Shown here in pieces: positions 48,372-57,810 of a stretch of 64,000 nt of DNA; position 1 is the stretch's first letter; every line of letters starts with the position of its first letter. Source of the stretch: CAVXSP01 sp963764505 (GTDB taxonomy: Bacteria; Acidobacteriota; Vicinamibacteria; Vicinamibacterales; SCN-69-37); NCBI GenBank assembly GCA_963764505.1, contig CAVXSP010000001.1, forward strand, positions 1,426,001 through 1,490,000, given 5' to 3'. The notes beneath the pieces were generated by a model, which was given only the letters and a program-made list of their open reading frames with translations, searched no databases and was not told the DNA's origin. The position numbers and the translations under genes are program-made.

Positions 48372-50441
48372 ATGGATAATCTCCCGATGCGGACGGCTGC
48401 CGACGCGCGAATCGTCCGGATCGGCCTCGTCATCGCCCTGGCGGCGTCGGCGGGCCCGCGCCTCGTCGCGCAGCAGGACGTCGTCGACATCGACGTGGCG
48501 GTCGTCGATCGCGGCGGCCGGCCCGTGCCCGGGCTCACGCCGGACGCCTTCGACGTCGCGATCGACGGCGCGCGTCGCGTCGTGATGTCGGCCGAGTTCT
48601 CGGCGGCGGGGGAAGGGCGCCTGTTCGTGCTCGCGATCGACGCGGCGAGCTTCACCGCGGCGGAGTCGGTCGGCGTCGCCGCAACGGTCCAGGGGTTCGT
48701 CGATCGGCTGCAGCCGAACGATCGGGTCGCGGTGTACGCCTATCCGGGAGCCGAGCCTCGCACGCAGGCCAGCGGCGATCGCGTGGAGATCCGGCACGCG
48801 CTCGAGACGCTCGGCGGCGGCGGCGGCGACGAACAGACCGGCGCGGATCCGATGGCGCGCACGGCCGAGGGCCTCCTCGGCGCCCTGACGAGCGTCGCCG
48901 GCGTGTCCGGCCGAAAGGTCGTCGTGCTCGTCTGTGCCGCGCCGGCGGGCGGCGGCCCGCCCTCCTTGAGCACGAATCCGAACGCGCTGTTCGGTCGACT
49001 GGTGCAAACGGCGGCCGAATCGAACGCCGTCGTGTACACGCTGCTGCTCGGCGGGGCATTTCTGGAGATGACGGTCCCGCACAAGCTGGATCCGACCAAC
49101 CCCGCGCCTCCGCCGGCGCAGAGCGACCCGGCGCTCGAGAACTGGCTCGCGCAGGTCTCGAGCCAATCCGGCGGTGCGCTCATCAAGGTCGCCGGTGTGA
49201 GCCCCGAGCCGGCGTTCGATCGCATCGCGGCCGAGACGTCCGGGTCCTACCGCCTGCGCGTGGCGGGCGGCGGTCTCCAGCACGCGGACGCTCCGCACAC
49301 GCTCGCCGTGCGGACGGGCCAGACCGGGCTCGTCGTGCGCGCGCCGGCGTGGATCTTCACGCCGGAGCCCGCCGCGCGCCCCGGCGACGGCGAGCCCGCC
49401 GCAGCCCTGGCGCCGGCGGAGGCCGAACCGACGCCCGCCGCGGTCGAGCCGGCGGCGCCGGCCGCGTCGGTGCCGCTCGAGGCGATTCTCGGCGCGTACG
49501 CGCAGGGCGAATACGGCGTCGTTCAGGATCGTTTGACGAACGCCCCGGACCTGCCGAAGTGGATCCACGGGCTGCGAAGCGCGCATCCCTGGCCCAAGCA
49601 GCCGCGCCGCGCCGCCGTGCTGGCGGTCGAGGTCGCAGCCGTGGCGCTGGCCACCGATGACGAGCCGAGCATAGACGAGGCCGCCCGCCTGCTCCTGCAG
49701 CAGACCGATGCCGTGCGCGGAGCCGGCGGGTCCGACGGGTTCGAGTGCGGCTGGTACTGGGCCGGGCTCATGCTGCTCGAGAACGGCTATGGCGCCGCCG
49801 GCCGGGAGTTCGCGGCGCGGGCGGTCGCGCGCTGCCCGGGACAGGCTCGAATCGTGCTGGCGGACGCGGTGCTCACCGACCAGCGGGCGCCCGTGCTGCG
49901 GCCGGCGATCCGGAGCGGCGCGGCCGCGAAGGCCGAAGCCGCGGCCCACCAGCGGGCGATCGAGCGCTACGAAGCGGCCCGAGCGTTCCCGGAGACCGAA
50001 CTCGAAGCGCGCGTGCGCGAAGCGTGGCTGCTGTACCGGCTCCGGCGACTCGACGACGCGCTGGCGCTCACCGACGACCTGCGCCCGCCGGCCGTCGAGG
50101 CCCTGCCCGCCGGCGTGCCGGATCCCCAGGACCTGCTCGCCCGCTACGTCCGGTACGTCGGCTACTTCGTCCGCGGCCAGATCCTTCGCGAACAGCGCCA
50201 AGCAGACCTCGCCGCCGAGGCGTATCGGCAGGCGATCGACATCTGGCCCGACGCCCAGACCGCTCGTGTGGCGCTGATGACGCTGGCAGCCACCGAGGGC
50301 CGCCGCGACGAGGCGGAGACGCTCGCGGTGGCCATCGAGCGCGCGCCGGAGACTGCGACCGATCCCTGGTGGGTGTTCTGGCAGGGCGATCGGCCGCTCT
50401 ACGGCACCATCCTCGCCAGGCTCCGGGAGCTTGCGCAATGA
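48372..50441 (+). CDS. Acidobacterial VWFA-related protein with TPR-like C-terminus
   Basis: A 689-residue exported protein. The N-terminal IDVAVVDRGGRPVPGLTPDA is followed by RLFVLAIDAASFTAAESVGV and VVVLVCAAPAGGGPPSLSTN, a von Willebrand A-like fold of the acidobacterial type (TIGR03436-like); the canonical DxSxS metal site is degenerate. A proline/alanine linker leads to helical repeats (AAAHQRAIERYEAARAFPET, RYVRYVGYFVRGQILREQRQ). Role unknown, perhaps protein-protein binding at the envelope. Coupled to the next gene (ATGA). Confidence 0.75.
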   Translation: MDNLPMRTAADARIVRIGLVIALAASAGPRLVAQQDVVDIDVAVVDRGGRPVPGLTPDAFDVAIDGARRVVMSAEFSAAGEGRLFVLAIDAASFTAAESVGVAATVQGFVDRLQPNDRVAVYAYPGAEPRTQASGDRVEIRHALETLGGGGGDEQTGADPMARTAEGLLGALTSVAGVSGRKVVVLVCAAPAGGGPPSLSTNPNALFGRLVQTAAESNAVVYTLLLGGAFLEMTVPHKLDPTNPAPPPAQSDPALENWLAQVSSQSGGALIKVAGVSPEPAFDRIAAETSGSYRLRVAGGGLQHADAPHTLAVRTGQTGLVVRAPAWIFTPEPAARPGDGEPAAALAPAEAEPTPAAVEPAAPAASVPLEAILGAYAQGEYGVVQDRLTNAPDLPKWIHGLRSAHPWPKQPRRAAVLAVEVAAVALATDDEPSIDEAARLLLQQTDAVRGAGGSDGFECGWYWAGLMLLENGYGAAGREFAARAVARCPGQARIVLADAVLTDQRAPVLRPAIRSGAAAKAEAAAHQRAIERYEAARAFPETELEARVREAWLLYRLRRLDDALALTDDLRPPAVEALPAGVPDPQDLLARYVRYVGYFVRGQILREQRQADLAAEAYRQAIDIWPDAQTARVALMTLAATEGRRDEAETLAVAIERAPETATDPWWVFWQGDRPLYGTILARLRELAQ

Positions 50442-51325
50442 AGCGGGCGACCCGCGCGACCGTCCTGGCGATGCTCGCCGGCGCCGTCTGCGGGCTCTCG
50501 GCTGGGAGGCAGACGGGGCGGCCGACGTTCCGCGGCGGGGTCGACATGGTCACCGTTGGCGTCTCCGTCCACGACGGCGCCCAGCCGGTGCTCGGCCTCC
50601 AAGCTCAGGATTTCGAGCTCCGCGACGACGGCGTGCCGCAGGACGTCGCGGACGTGAGTTTCGAGAAGCTGCCGATCGACGTCACGGTCGCCTTCGACAT
50701 CAGTCAGAGCGTCACGGGCGCCCTGCTCGATCAGATGCGGACGGCGCTGGCGCAGGTCGGCGCGGACCTGGCGCCGGCGGACCGCCTCGAGGTCCTGACG
50801 TTCAACATGGGCATCCGGCGCGCGCTCCAGGTCGACCGCAATCGTGCGGCGGTCGATGCCGCACTCGGAAGGGTCGTTCCGGCCGGCAGCACCGCGCTGC
50901 TCGACGCGATTGCCGTGACGCTGATGACGCCGACCTCCTCCGAGCGCCGACCGCTGGTCATCGTCTTCAGCGACGGTATCGACACGGCGAGCGTGACCAA
51001 TCGGGCCACGCTCCTGGAGCTTGCGCGCCACAGCAACACGACGGCCACACTCGTCCTGCCGGCCTCGGGCGGCCTCGGGCCCGAGGCGCCCGCCCGGAAG
51101 TTCTACGACCAGCTCGCCGCTGAAACCGGCGGGCTCGTCGTGTCGATGCGGCCGCGCGACAATCTGGCTCCGACGTTCCGTCGCGTGCTGGCGGATTTCC
51201 GTTCGAGCTACGTGCTCCATTTCACGCCGAAGGGCGTCAGTCCGGGCGGCGTGCACACGCTGGACGTCCGCGTCCGCCGCCGCGGTGTGGAAGTGCGCGC
51301 GCGCCGCGGCTACGCGTGGCGCTAG
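50438..51325 (+). CDS. Acidobacterial VWFA-domain protein
   Basis: A 295-residue exported protein: VGVSVHDGAQPVLGLQAQDF (strand before the domain), then VTVAFDISQSVTGALLDQMR (MIDAS DISQS), GSTALLDAIAVTLMTP (MIDAS Thr region) and PLVIVFSDGIDTASVTNRAT (third MIDAS Asp). The C-terminus YVLHFTPKGVSPGGVHTLDV is diagnostic of the VWFA-related acidobacterial family. With the preceding protein it forms a two-gene unit. Metal-dependent binding is likely; the ligand is unknown. Confidence 0.85.
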   Translation: MKRATRATVLAMLAGAVCGLSAGRQTGRPTFRGGVDMVTVGVSVHDGAQPVLGLQAQDFELRDDGVPQDVADVSFEKLPIDVTVAFDISQSVTGALLDQMRTALAQVGADLAPADRLEVLTFNMGIRRALQVDRNRAAVDAALGRVVPAGSTALLDAIAVTLMTPTSSERRPLVIVFSDGIDTASVTNRATLLELARHSNTTATLVLPASGGLGPEAPARKFYDQLAAETGGLVVSMRPRDNLAPTFRRVLADFRSSYVLHFTPKGVSPGGVHTLDVRVRRRGVEVRARRGYAWR

Positions 51326-51326
51326 G

Positions 51327-51480
51327 GAAACTTCGAAGTTCAAACTTCGAACTTCAAACTTCGGAGCGGGAGCCGTAGGCCATCCACGCAGATAGCCTGG
51401 AGGAGGACGCGGGCGCTGACCCTCGCCAGGCAACCAGGGCCAGCCCCGTAGCCCGTAGGCGGTCGTCCGTAGTCCGTAGC
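51327..51480. repeat. AACTTCGAA repeats and GTAGTCCGTAGCC repeats
   Basis: 51327-51362 is a run of AACTTCGAA/AACTTCAAA units related to the one at 34998. At about 51448-51483, units of CCGTAGTC/CCGTAGCC are repeated four times. Both kinds lie in the gap between the VWFA gene and the dehydrogenase gene. Confidence 0.65.
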
Positions 51481-51485
51481 CCGTG

Positions 51486-51500
51486 TACACTCCGCCAATG
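51486..51500 (+). promoter_or_regulatory. -10 box TACACT for a leaderless start at 51498
   Basis: TACACT ends 6 nt before the ATG, without a Shine-Dalgarno. Confidence 0.45.
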
Positions 51501-53447
51501 CGCCACCTGCTCACGCCGGCGGTCCTTGCGCTGTGCGTCGCCGTCCCCGCCTTCTCGCAGGCCCCGGATCCCGGGCGCCAGGCGTTCGACGCGCGCTGTG
51601 CAAGGTGTCACGGCGGCGACGGCACGGGCGGTCCAATGGGCCCGTCGATCGCCGAGCGGCTGTCGACGCACGACGACGCGCAGCTGGCCGCCCTCATCCG
51701 ACGAGGCTTCCCGGACGGCGGGATGCCTGCGCAGCCCGTGCCGGACGCCGAGCTGACGCCGCTCGTCCGGTTCCTTCGGACGATTCAGCGGGAGGGCGCG
51801 CGCGCCTCGACGCGCGTCGTCGAGCTGACGGGCGGCGCACGGCTCGAGGGGCAGGTGATCGCCGAAGGGTTCACGGACCTGCAGGTGCGGACCGCCGACC
51901 GGCGCGTCCATCTCCTCCGCAAGGAAACCGATCGGATGCGCGAGGTCACGTCGAGCGCGGACTGGCCGACCTACAACGGGGCCGCGGGCGGCAACCGCTA
52001 CACGGCGCTCACGCAGATCGACAGGACGACCGTCGCGCGGCTGGGGCCGCGATGGATCTTCACCATGCCGAACGCGCGGTCGCTCCAGGGCACGCCGGTG
52101 GTGGCCGCCGGCATCATGTACGTGACGGCGCCGAACCAGTGTTTCGCGCTGGACGCGGGCACGGGGCGCGAGGTCTGGCACTATCAGCGGCCCCGCACCG
52201 AGGGCGTCGTCCAGGGCAACGCGAATCGCGGCGCCGCCGTCGCGGGCGATCGCGTGTTCATGGAGACCGACAACGCGCACGTCCTCGCGCTCGATCGCTT
52301 GACGGGCGCCCTGTTGTGGGACACCGCGCTCGCCGACTGGCGGCAGAACTACGCGGCGTCCTCCGCGCCGTTGCCGGCCGGCGATCTGCTGATTGCGGGC
52401 GTCTCGGGCGGGGAGCATGGCGCGAACGGTTTTCTCTCGGCGCTCGACCAGGCGACGGGCCGCGAAGTCTGGCGGTTCGCCACGGTGCCGGCACGAGGCC
52501 AGCCGGGATCGGAGACCTGGCAGGGCAAGGACATCGATCACGGCGGCGCGCCGACCTGGTTCACCGGCAGTTACGATCCCGGCTTGGACACGGTCTACTG
52601 GCCGGTCGGCAATCCGAGCAAGGAGTACGACGGCAGCGACCGGCAGGGCGACAATCTCTACGCGAACTGCCTGCTGGCGCTCGATCGCCGGACCGGCGCG
52701 CTGAAGTGGCACTACCAGTTCACGCCGCACGACCTCTGGGACTGGGACGCCACGCAGACCTCGGTGCTGGTCGACGTGACCTGGAACCGCGCGCCGCGCA
52801 AGCTGCTGCTGCACGCGAGCCGCAACGGATTCTTCTACGTGTTCGATCGGACGAACGGCACGCTTCTGCTCGCGAAGCCCTTCGTGCGCAATCTCACCTG
52901 GGCCAGCGGCATCGGCGCCGATGGACGGCCGATCAGGCTGCCCGGGCAGGAGCCATCGGTCGAAGGCACGAAAGTCTGTCCCTCGCAGGATGGCGCGACG
53001 AACTGGTACTCGCCGTCGTTCAACCCCGCCACCGGCCTCTATTACGTGCAGACGTTCGAGAAGTGCAGCATCTACACGAAGCGCGACGTCGGCGACTGGC
53101 AGGCGGGCAAGTCGTATCTGGGGGGCGTGCAGCGCACGGCGCCCGACCCGGTGCCGCAGCGCGTGCTCAAGGCCATCGACATCCAGACGGGCGCGATCCG
53201 GTGGGAGCTGCCGCAGCCCGGTCCGGCGATCTCGTGGGGCGGCACGCTCACGACGGCCACCGGACTGGTGATCTTCGGCGAGGAGAGCGGCGCGCTGATG
53301 GCGGTCGATGCGGTCACCGGCAGGCCGCTCTGGAGCTTTCCGACGAACCAGACCTGGAGGGCGTCGCCGATGGCCTACATGTTCGACAGCGCCGAATACG
53401 TCGCCGTCGTCGCGGGCGGCACGATCATCGCGTTCGGCATACAGTGA
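51498..53447 (+). CDS. Cytochrome c-PQQ-dependent dehydrogenase
   Basis: A 649-residue periplasmic protein. After the signal peptide, FDARCARCHGGDGTGGPMGP is a single-heme cytochrome c domain (CARCH, Met ligand in GGMPAQPVP). From about residue 155 comes an eight-bladed PQQ propeller: SSADWPTYNGAAGGNRYTAL, FTPHDLWDWDATQTSVLVDV (active-site region), TNWYSPSFNPATGLYYVQ and IISWGGTLTTATG-like ISWGGTLTTATGLVIFGEES. It oxidises an alcohol or sugar and hands electrons to the fused heme. The heme-first order is less usual than a C-terminal heme. Confidence 0.85.
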   Translation: MRHLLTPAVLALCVAVPAFSQAPDPGRQAFDARCARCHGGDGTGGPMGPSIAERLSTHDDAQLAALIRRGFPDGGMPAQPVPDAELTPLVRFLRTIQREGARASTRVVELTGGARLEGQVIAEGFTDLQVRTADRRVHLLRKETDRMREVTSSADWPTYNGAAGGNRYTALTQIDRTTVARLGPRWIFTMPNARSLQGTPVVAAGIMYVTAPNQCFALDAGTGREVWHYQRPRTEGVVQGNANRGAAVAGDRVFMETDNAHVLALDRLTGALLWDTALADWRQNYAASSAPLPAGDLLIAGVSGGEHGANGFLSALDQATGREVWRFATVPARGQPGSETWQGKDIDHGGAPTWFTGSYDPGLDTVYWPVGNPSKEYDGSDRQGDNLYANCLLALDRRTGALKWHYQFTPHDLWDWDATQTSVLVDVTWNRAPRKLLLHASRNGFFYVFDRTNGTLLLAKPFVRNLTWASGIGADGRPIRLPGQEPSVEGTKVCPSQDGATNWYSPSFNPATGLYYVQTFEKCSIYTKRDVGDWQAGKSYLGGVQRTAPDPVPQRVLKAIDIQTGAIRWELPQPGPAISWGGTLTTATGLVIFGEESGALMAVDAVTGRPLWSFPTNQTWRASPMAYMFDSAEYVAVVAGGTIIAFGIQ

Positions 53448-53460
53448 CGGCGGCGAATCC

Positions 53461-54531
53461 ATGAAGACCCTGCTGTCGCTGTATCTGGCTGGCACCCTGG
53501 CGGTGGCGGCGCAGGCACCGTCGGCGCCGGCGTATCCCGAGGCGGAGATCTCGAACGGGCAGATTCGGGCCCGGTTGTACCTGCCGTCGGCCGAGAGCGG
53601 CTATTACCGCGCGACGCGCTTCGACTGGTCGGGCGTCATCGCTTCGGCGACGTGGAATGGTCACAGCTACTTCGGCAAGTGGTACGCGCGACCGCAGGAT
53701 CCAATGGTCAACGACGCGATCACGGGTCCGGTCGAGGAGTTCACGTCGCTCGGCTACGAGGACGCGAGGCCAGGTGACGTGTTCGTGCGCATCGGCGTGG
53801 GCGCCGTCCGCAAGCCGGACGAACCCGAGTACCGGCAGTTCGCCACGTACGAGATCGTCGACGGGGGCCGCTGGACCGTGCGGCGCGGGCGGGACCGACT
53901 CGAGTTCGTGCACGACCTCGGGGACTCGAACGGCTATGCGTACCGCTATACGAAGACCGTCCGGCTCGACGGCCACACGCTCGTCCTCGAGCACCGGCTG
54001 CGCAACACCGGGCGCAAGCCGATCGCGACGACGGTCTACGATCACGACTTCTTCATGCTGGACGACCAGCCAACCGGCCCGGACGTCGTCGTGCGGTTTC
54101 CCTTCGCGCCGGCGGTGGTGACCTCGTTCAACGGCATGGCCGAGGTCCGCGGGCGCGATCTCGTCTACGTTCGCGAGCTGCAGCGGGCGGTGCAGAGTCA
54201 GCTCACCGGCTTCGGTCCGACCGCCGCCGACTACGATTTCCGCGTGGAGAACCGCCGGACGGGCGCGGGCGTCCGCCAGCGCGGCGACCGCCCGCTCTCG
54301 AAGGTCAACCTCTGGTCGCCGCGGACGGCGGTGTGTCCGGAAGCCTTCATCGACATCCGAGTCGAGCCCGGCCGCGAGGAGGCCTGGGCGATCAGGTACG
54401 AGTTCTACGAGGTCCCACGATCCACGGACGTTCTCGCTGCGGGTGTCACGCCGGCGATGGCTCAGGGTTGCCCGATGACGTCAGGGTGGTGTGTCCCGGA
54501 CGCTGAAGGGCCGCTCCGGCGGGCGCTGTGA
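53461..54531 (+). CDS. Secreted protein, galactose-mutarotase-like fold
   Basis: A 356-residue exported protein: EISNGQIRARLYLPSAESGY, RATRFDWSGVIASATWNGHS, AITGPVEEFTSLGYEDARPG and KTVRLDGHTLVLEHRLRNTG. The strand pattern is that of aldose-epimerase-like beta-sandwiches found as hypotheticals in Acidobacteriota. The substrate is probably a carbohydrate. It stands 13 nt after the dehydrogenase and overlaps the ADOP start (GTGA), so the three may form one operon. Confidence 0.65.
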   Translation: MKTLLSLYLAGTLAVAAQAPSAPAYPEAEISNGQIRARLYLPSAESGYYRATRFDWSGVIASATWNGHSYFGKWYARPQDPMVNDAITGPVEEFTSLGYEDARPGDVFVRIGVGAVRKPDEPEYRQFATYEIVDGGRWTVRRGRDRLEFVHDLGDSNGYAYRYTKTVRLDGHTLVLEHRLRNTGRKPIATTVYDHDFFMLDDQPTGPDVVVRFPFAPAVVTSFNGMAEVRGRDLVYVRELQRAVQSQLTGFGPTAADYDFRVENRRTGAGVRQRGDRPLSKVNLWSPRTAVCPEAFIDIRVEPGREEAWAIRYEFYEVPRSTDVLAAGVTPAMAQGCPMTSGWCVPDAEGPLRRAL

Positions 54532-57011
54532 CCGGCGCCCTCTGGCGTGACGCGCGGCGCGCGCTGCGGGGCCTGCGGCGCAGCCCCGGGTTCGGGGCAA
54601 CCGCCGTGCTCACGCTCGCGGTCGGCATCGGCGCCTGCACGGCGATCTTCAGTGTTGTCCAGGCCGTCCTGCTCCGGCCCTTCGGTGTGGGCGACCCGGG
54701 CCGCGTCGTCGTGCTGTGGCCGGAGACCCAGGACACGCCGGGCGAGTTCGCGTTCAACGACGGACAGGCGCTGCGAGCCGCGCTGCCGGCGCTCGCCGAT
54801 GTCGCGCTCGTCGCGTCCGTGAGCGGCGAGGCCACGATGACGATTCCTGGTGAAGAGCCGTTCACGGCATCGGACCACCTCGTCTCGGCCTCGTTCTTCG
54901 ACGTCCTGCACGCCCGTCCGCTGCTGGGGCGCGGTTTCCGGCCGGATGACGACCGGCCGACCGCGGCGCGCGTCCTCGTGCTCAGCCACGCGCTGTGGCA
55001 GGCCCGCTTCGATGGCGCGCCGGACGTCGTCGGCCGGCGCGTGAGCGTACGCGAGGGAAAGGACGCGCAGATCTTCGAGATCGTCGGCGTCATGCCGGAG
55101 GCGTTCTTCTACCCGAGCGGCACCGACTACTGGACGCCCACCGCTCCTGTGATCTCGCGCGCCGCCTCGCAGTACGGCATGTCGCAGTCGGAAGGCTTCG
55201 ACAAGATTGGTGTGTTCCATGCCGTCGCGCGCCTCGCGCCGGGGTTCGACGCGGCTGGGATCCGCGCGCAGGCGCCGGCCTTTCTGCAGGCGAGGAGCCG
55301 GCAGCTCGGCGCCGATCCGTCCAGGCTCGACCTGCGCGTCGTCCCGTTGATGGACGACATCTTCGGGCCGGCGCGCCTGGCGCTGCTGATGCTGATGGGC
55401 GCCGTGGTCGTCGTGCTGCTGGTCGCGTGCGCCAACGTCGCGGGACTGCTGCTCGCGCGCGGGACCGCCCGGACGCGCGAGCTGGCCGTTCGGGCGTCGC
55501 TCGGCGCCAGCCGTGGCGCGCTCGTACGCGGGCTGCTCACCGAAGGGGCCGTCCTCGCCGTACTCGGGGCTGCGCTGGGCGTGTCATTGGCGGTCACGCT
55601 CGCGAACGCCCTGGTCGCCCTGAGTCCGGTGGGCGTTCCCAGGCTCGACAACGTCGGTCTGGACGGAACGGTCCTCGCGTTCGGCATCCTGGCCGCGGCC
55701 GTGACGACGCTGGCAGTCGGGCTGGTGCCGGCCTGGCAGTTGAGCCGCCTCTCGTTTGCCGGACAGTTGCGAGGCGGCTCGACCGGGGCGGTCCGCGACG
55801 GCGGCCGGGTGCGCACCAGGAGCGCGCTGGTCGCCTTTCAGGTCAGCGTGACGCTCGTCCTGCTCATGGCGGCGGCTCTCTGCCTGCGGAGCTTCGTGCA
55901 CGTCGCCCGGCTCGAGCTGGGATTCGTTCCCTCGAACGTCCTCACGTTCCGAATCGACAACCTCGATGCGGCGCGATATCCCACCAGACCCGAACGGACC
56001 GAAGCCGTAGAACAGATGCTCTCGCGTATCGAGCGCCTGCCCCAGGTGCGATCGGCGAGCGCGGTGCTGCTGCCGCCGTTCGCGTTGGGCTCCATCGGAA
56101 ACGACAGCGGCCTCCTGCTGGAGGGGCAGCCGGATTCGCCCGAGACCTACAGCCGCAACCCGATGCTCAACTGGGAGGCGGTCACGCCGGAATATTTCCG
56201 GACGATGGGCATCCGGCTGTTGCGCGGCCGGGATTTCGAGCTGGCGGACGCAGCGGGCGCCCCGCTCGTCGTGATCGTCAGCGACGCCATGGCGGCGCGC
56301 GTCTGGCCAGGCCAGGACCCGATCGGCAAGCGGCTGCGGGCGTACGGCTCCGCGCCCCAATCGGGTCCGCCGAGATGGCAGACGGTCGTCGGCGTCGTCG
56401 CCACCGCGCGCTATCGGGAGATCGAGACACCGCGTCTGGATCTCTACGTTCCGCTTCGCCAGTCGCCCGACGTGATGCAGACGTTCGTGGTCAAGACGAC
56501 GATCGATCCGCTCGCCGCCGCGCCGACCATCGGCGCCGAGATCCGGTCGTTCGACCGCGCGCTCCGAATGAACGGCGTGACGACGATGGACGCGATCGTG
56601 CGGCGGGTGCGGGGGCCGTGGCAGTTCGACATGTGGGTGTTCGGCTTGTTCGGCATCGTGGCCCTGGGCCTCGCCACGATGGGACTGTTCGGCACCGTCG
56701 CGTACGCGGCGACCCAGCGGCGCCGGGAGCTGGGCATCCGCCTGGCACTGGGCGCCACGCCGCGGGGCATTTCCGCGCTGATGCTGCGGCAGGGGCTGGC
56801 GCCAACGGTCATCGGCCTGGCGCTGGGCGTGCCGCTCGGTCTGTCGACGACGCGTTTGCTGACCGACCTGCTGTTCGGCATCAGTGCGACGGACCCCGCC
56901 ACTGCGGTCGTGGTCATCCTCCTGTTGCTCGGCGCGGCGGCGCTGGCGAGCTATCTGCCCGCACGGCGCGCGGCCGCCACCGATCCCTCCGTCGTCCTCA
57001 GGTCCGAGTAA
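54528..57011 (+). CDS. ADOP/MacB-like ABC permease
   Basis: An 827-residue permease without the N-terminal cytoplasmic domain of its relatives: ALWRDARRALRGLRRSPGFG, TAVLTLAVGIGACTAIFSVV (helix 1), two MacB-like periplasmic domains, FtsX helices (LALLMLMGAVVVVLLVACAN, FGIVALGLATMGLFGTVAYA) and the ending YLPARRAAATDPSVVLRSE. GTG 54528 overlaps the preceding stop. Probable exporter subunit; no PadR gene is nearby. Confidence 0.9.
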   Translation: MTGALWRDARRALRGLRRSPGFGATAVLTLAVGIGACTAIFSVVQAVLLRPFGVGDPGRVVVLWPETQDTPGEFAFNDGQALRAALPALADVALVASVSGEATMTIPGEEPFTASDHLVSASFFDVLHARPLLGRGFRPDDDRPTAARVLVLSHALWQARFDGAPDVVGRRVSVREGKDAQIFEIVGVMPEAFFYPSGTDYWTPTAPVISRAASQYGMSQSEGFDKIGVFHAVARLAPGFDAAGIRAQAPAFLQARSRQLGADPSRLDLRVVPLMDDIFGPARLALLMLMGAVVVVLLVACANVAGLLLARGTARTRELAVRASLGASRGALVRGLLTEGAVLAVLGAALGVSLAVTLANALVALSPVGVPRLDNVGLDGTVLAFGILAAAVTTLAVGLVPAWQLSRLSFAGQLRGGSTGAVRDGGRVRTRSALVAFQVSVTLVLLMAAALCLRSFVHVARLELGFVPSNVLTFRIDNLDAARYPTRPERTEAVEQMLSRIERLPQVRSASAVLLPPFALGSIGNDSGLLLEGQPDSPETYSRNPMLNWEAVTPEYFRTMGIRLLRGRDFELADAAGAPLVVIVSDAMAARVWPGQDPIGKRLRAYGSAPQSGPPRWQTVVGVVATARYREIETPRLDLYVPLRQSPDVMQTFVVKTTIDPLAAAPTIGAEIRSFDRALRMNGVTTMDAIVRRVRGPWQFDMWVFGLFGIVALGLATMGLFGTVAYAATQRRRELGIRLALGATPRGISALMLRQGLAPTVIGLALGVPLGLSTTRLLTDLLFGISATDPATAVVVILLLLGAAALASYLPARRAAATDPSVVLRSE

Positions 57012-57044
57012 CGCGGCCAGGGCGCGGAGCGCTTGCTTAGTCCT

Positions 57045-57064
57045 CTCATGTTAGCTAATATGAG
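57045..57064. promoter_or_regulatory. 20-bp near-perfect palindrome before VapB-like gene
   Basis: CTCATGTTAGCTAATATGAG is palindromic but for one pair. It ends 3 nt before the ATG at 57068 and probably binds the antitoxin or complex. Confidence 0.65.
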
Positions 57065-57067
57065 GAG

Positions 57068-57322
57068 ATGGCTGACGTGGTGAACATTCACGATGCGAAG
57101 ACCCGGCTGTCGCAGCTCGTCGCCCGGGCCGAGCGCGGCGAGCGGATCACGATCGCCCGGGGCGGAAAGCCCGTGGCGCAGCTCGGGCCCGCGCCGCGAT
57201 CTGTCCGGCCGCTCGTCCCGCCGGACGATCCGCTGTTGAATCTCGAGGTGTTCGCCGTGGACGGTCCGGGTGGTCCCCTCACGAACGAGGACATCGATCG
57301 GATCGTGTATGGCGAAGGGTGA
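57068..57322 (+). CDS. Phd/VapB-type antitoxin
   Basis: An 84-residue protein: VVNIHDAKTRLSQLVARAER, then GERITIARGGKPVAQLGPAP and a tail ending NEDIDRIVYGEG. This is the Phd/YefM fold. AGGAG at 57063-57067 is too close to the ATG at 57068, so GTG 57077 may be the true start. It overlaps the toxin gene by 14 nt and should neutralise it. Confidence 0.85.
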   Translation: MADVVNIHDAKTRLSQLVARAERGERITIARGGKPVAQLGPAPRSVRPLVPPDDPLLNLEVFAVDGPGGPLTNEDIDRIVYGEG

Positions 57323-57734
57323 TGCCTTCGTCGATACGTCGGGGCTGTACGCGCTCGTCGACAGGCAAGATGCGCACCACGGCGCCGCCGGCAAGGCGGT
57401 CGCCGCGATCGTGCGACGCGGGCGGCGGCTGGTCGTGACCGATTACGTCGTCGCGGAGACCGTGACGCTCGCCAAGGCCCGAGGAGGCGCGCACGTCGCT
57501 ATCCGGGCGCTGGATCTCGTCGAGCAGAGCGTGGGGATACGACTCGAGTGGATTGGTGTCGCACGGTTCGAAATGACGAAGTCGTTCGTGCGCAAGCACG
57601 CGGATCACACCTACTCGTTCACGGACTGTTCGAGTTTCGTGGTCATGCGCGAGCTGCGGCTGAGCCAGGCGTTGACGACGGACCACCACTTTCTGGAGGC
57701 TGGTTTCGAGGTGCTGCTCCCGACGGCTGCGTAG
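57309..57734 (+). CDS. PIN-domain toxin (VapC family)
   Basis: A 141-residue PIN nuclease: AFVDTSGLYALVDRQDAHHG (first Asp), VVTDYVVAETVTLAKARGG (Glu), HTYSFTDCSSFVVMRELRLS (Asp) and ALTTDHHFLEAGFEVL (last Asp). All four metal-binding acids are present. VapC toxins cut tRNA or rRNA; the overlapping antitoxin gene lies upstream. Confidence 0.9.
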   Translation: MAKGDAFVDTSGLYALVDRQDAHHGAAGKAVAAIVRRGRRLVVTDYVVAETVTLAKARGGAHVAIRALDLVEQSVGIRLEWIGVARFEMTKSFVRKHADHTYSFTDCSSFVVMRELRLSQALTTDHHFLEAGFEVLLPTAA

Positions 57735-57810
57735 TCCCCTCACGTCCTGCGCGGGTTCGGGTGGGTTCGGATCCGGGTAAACTCCTCGCGGACGAGTGGA
57801 GGGGTGACGC

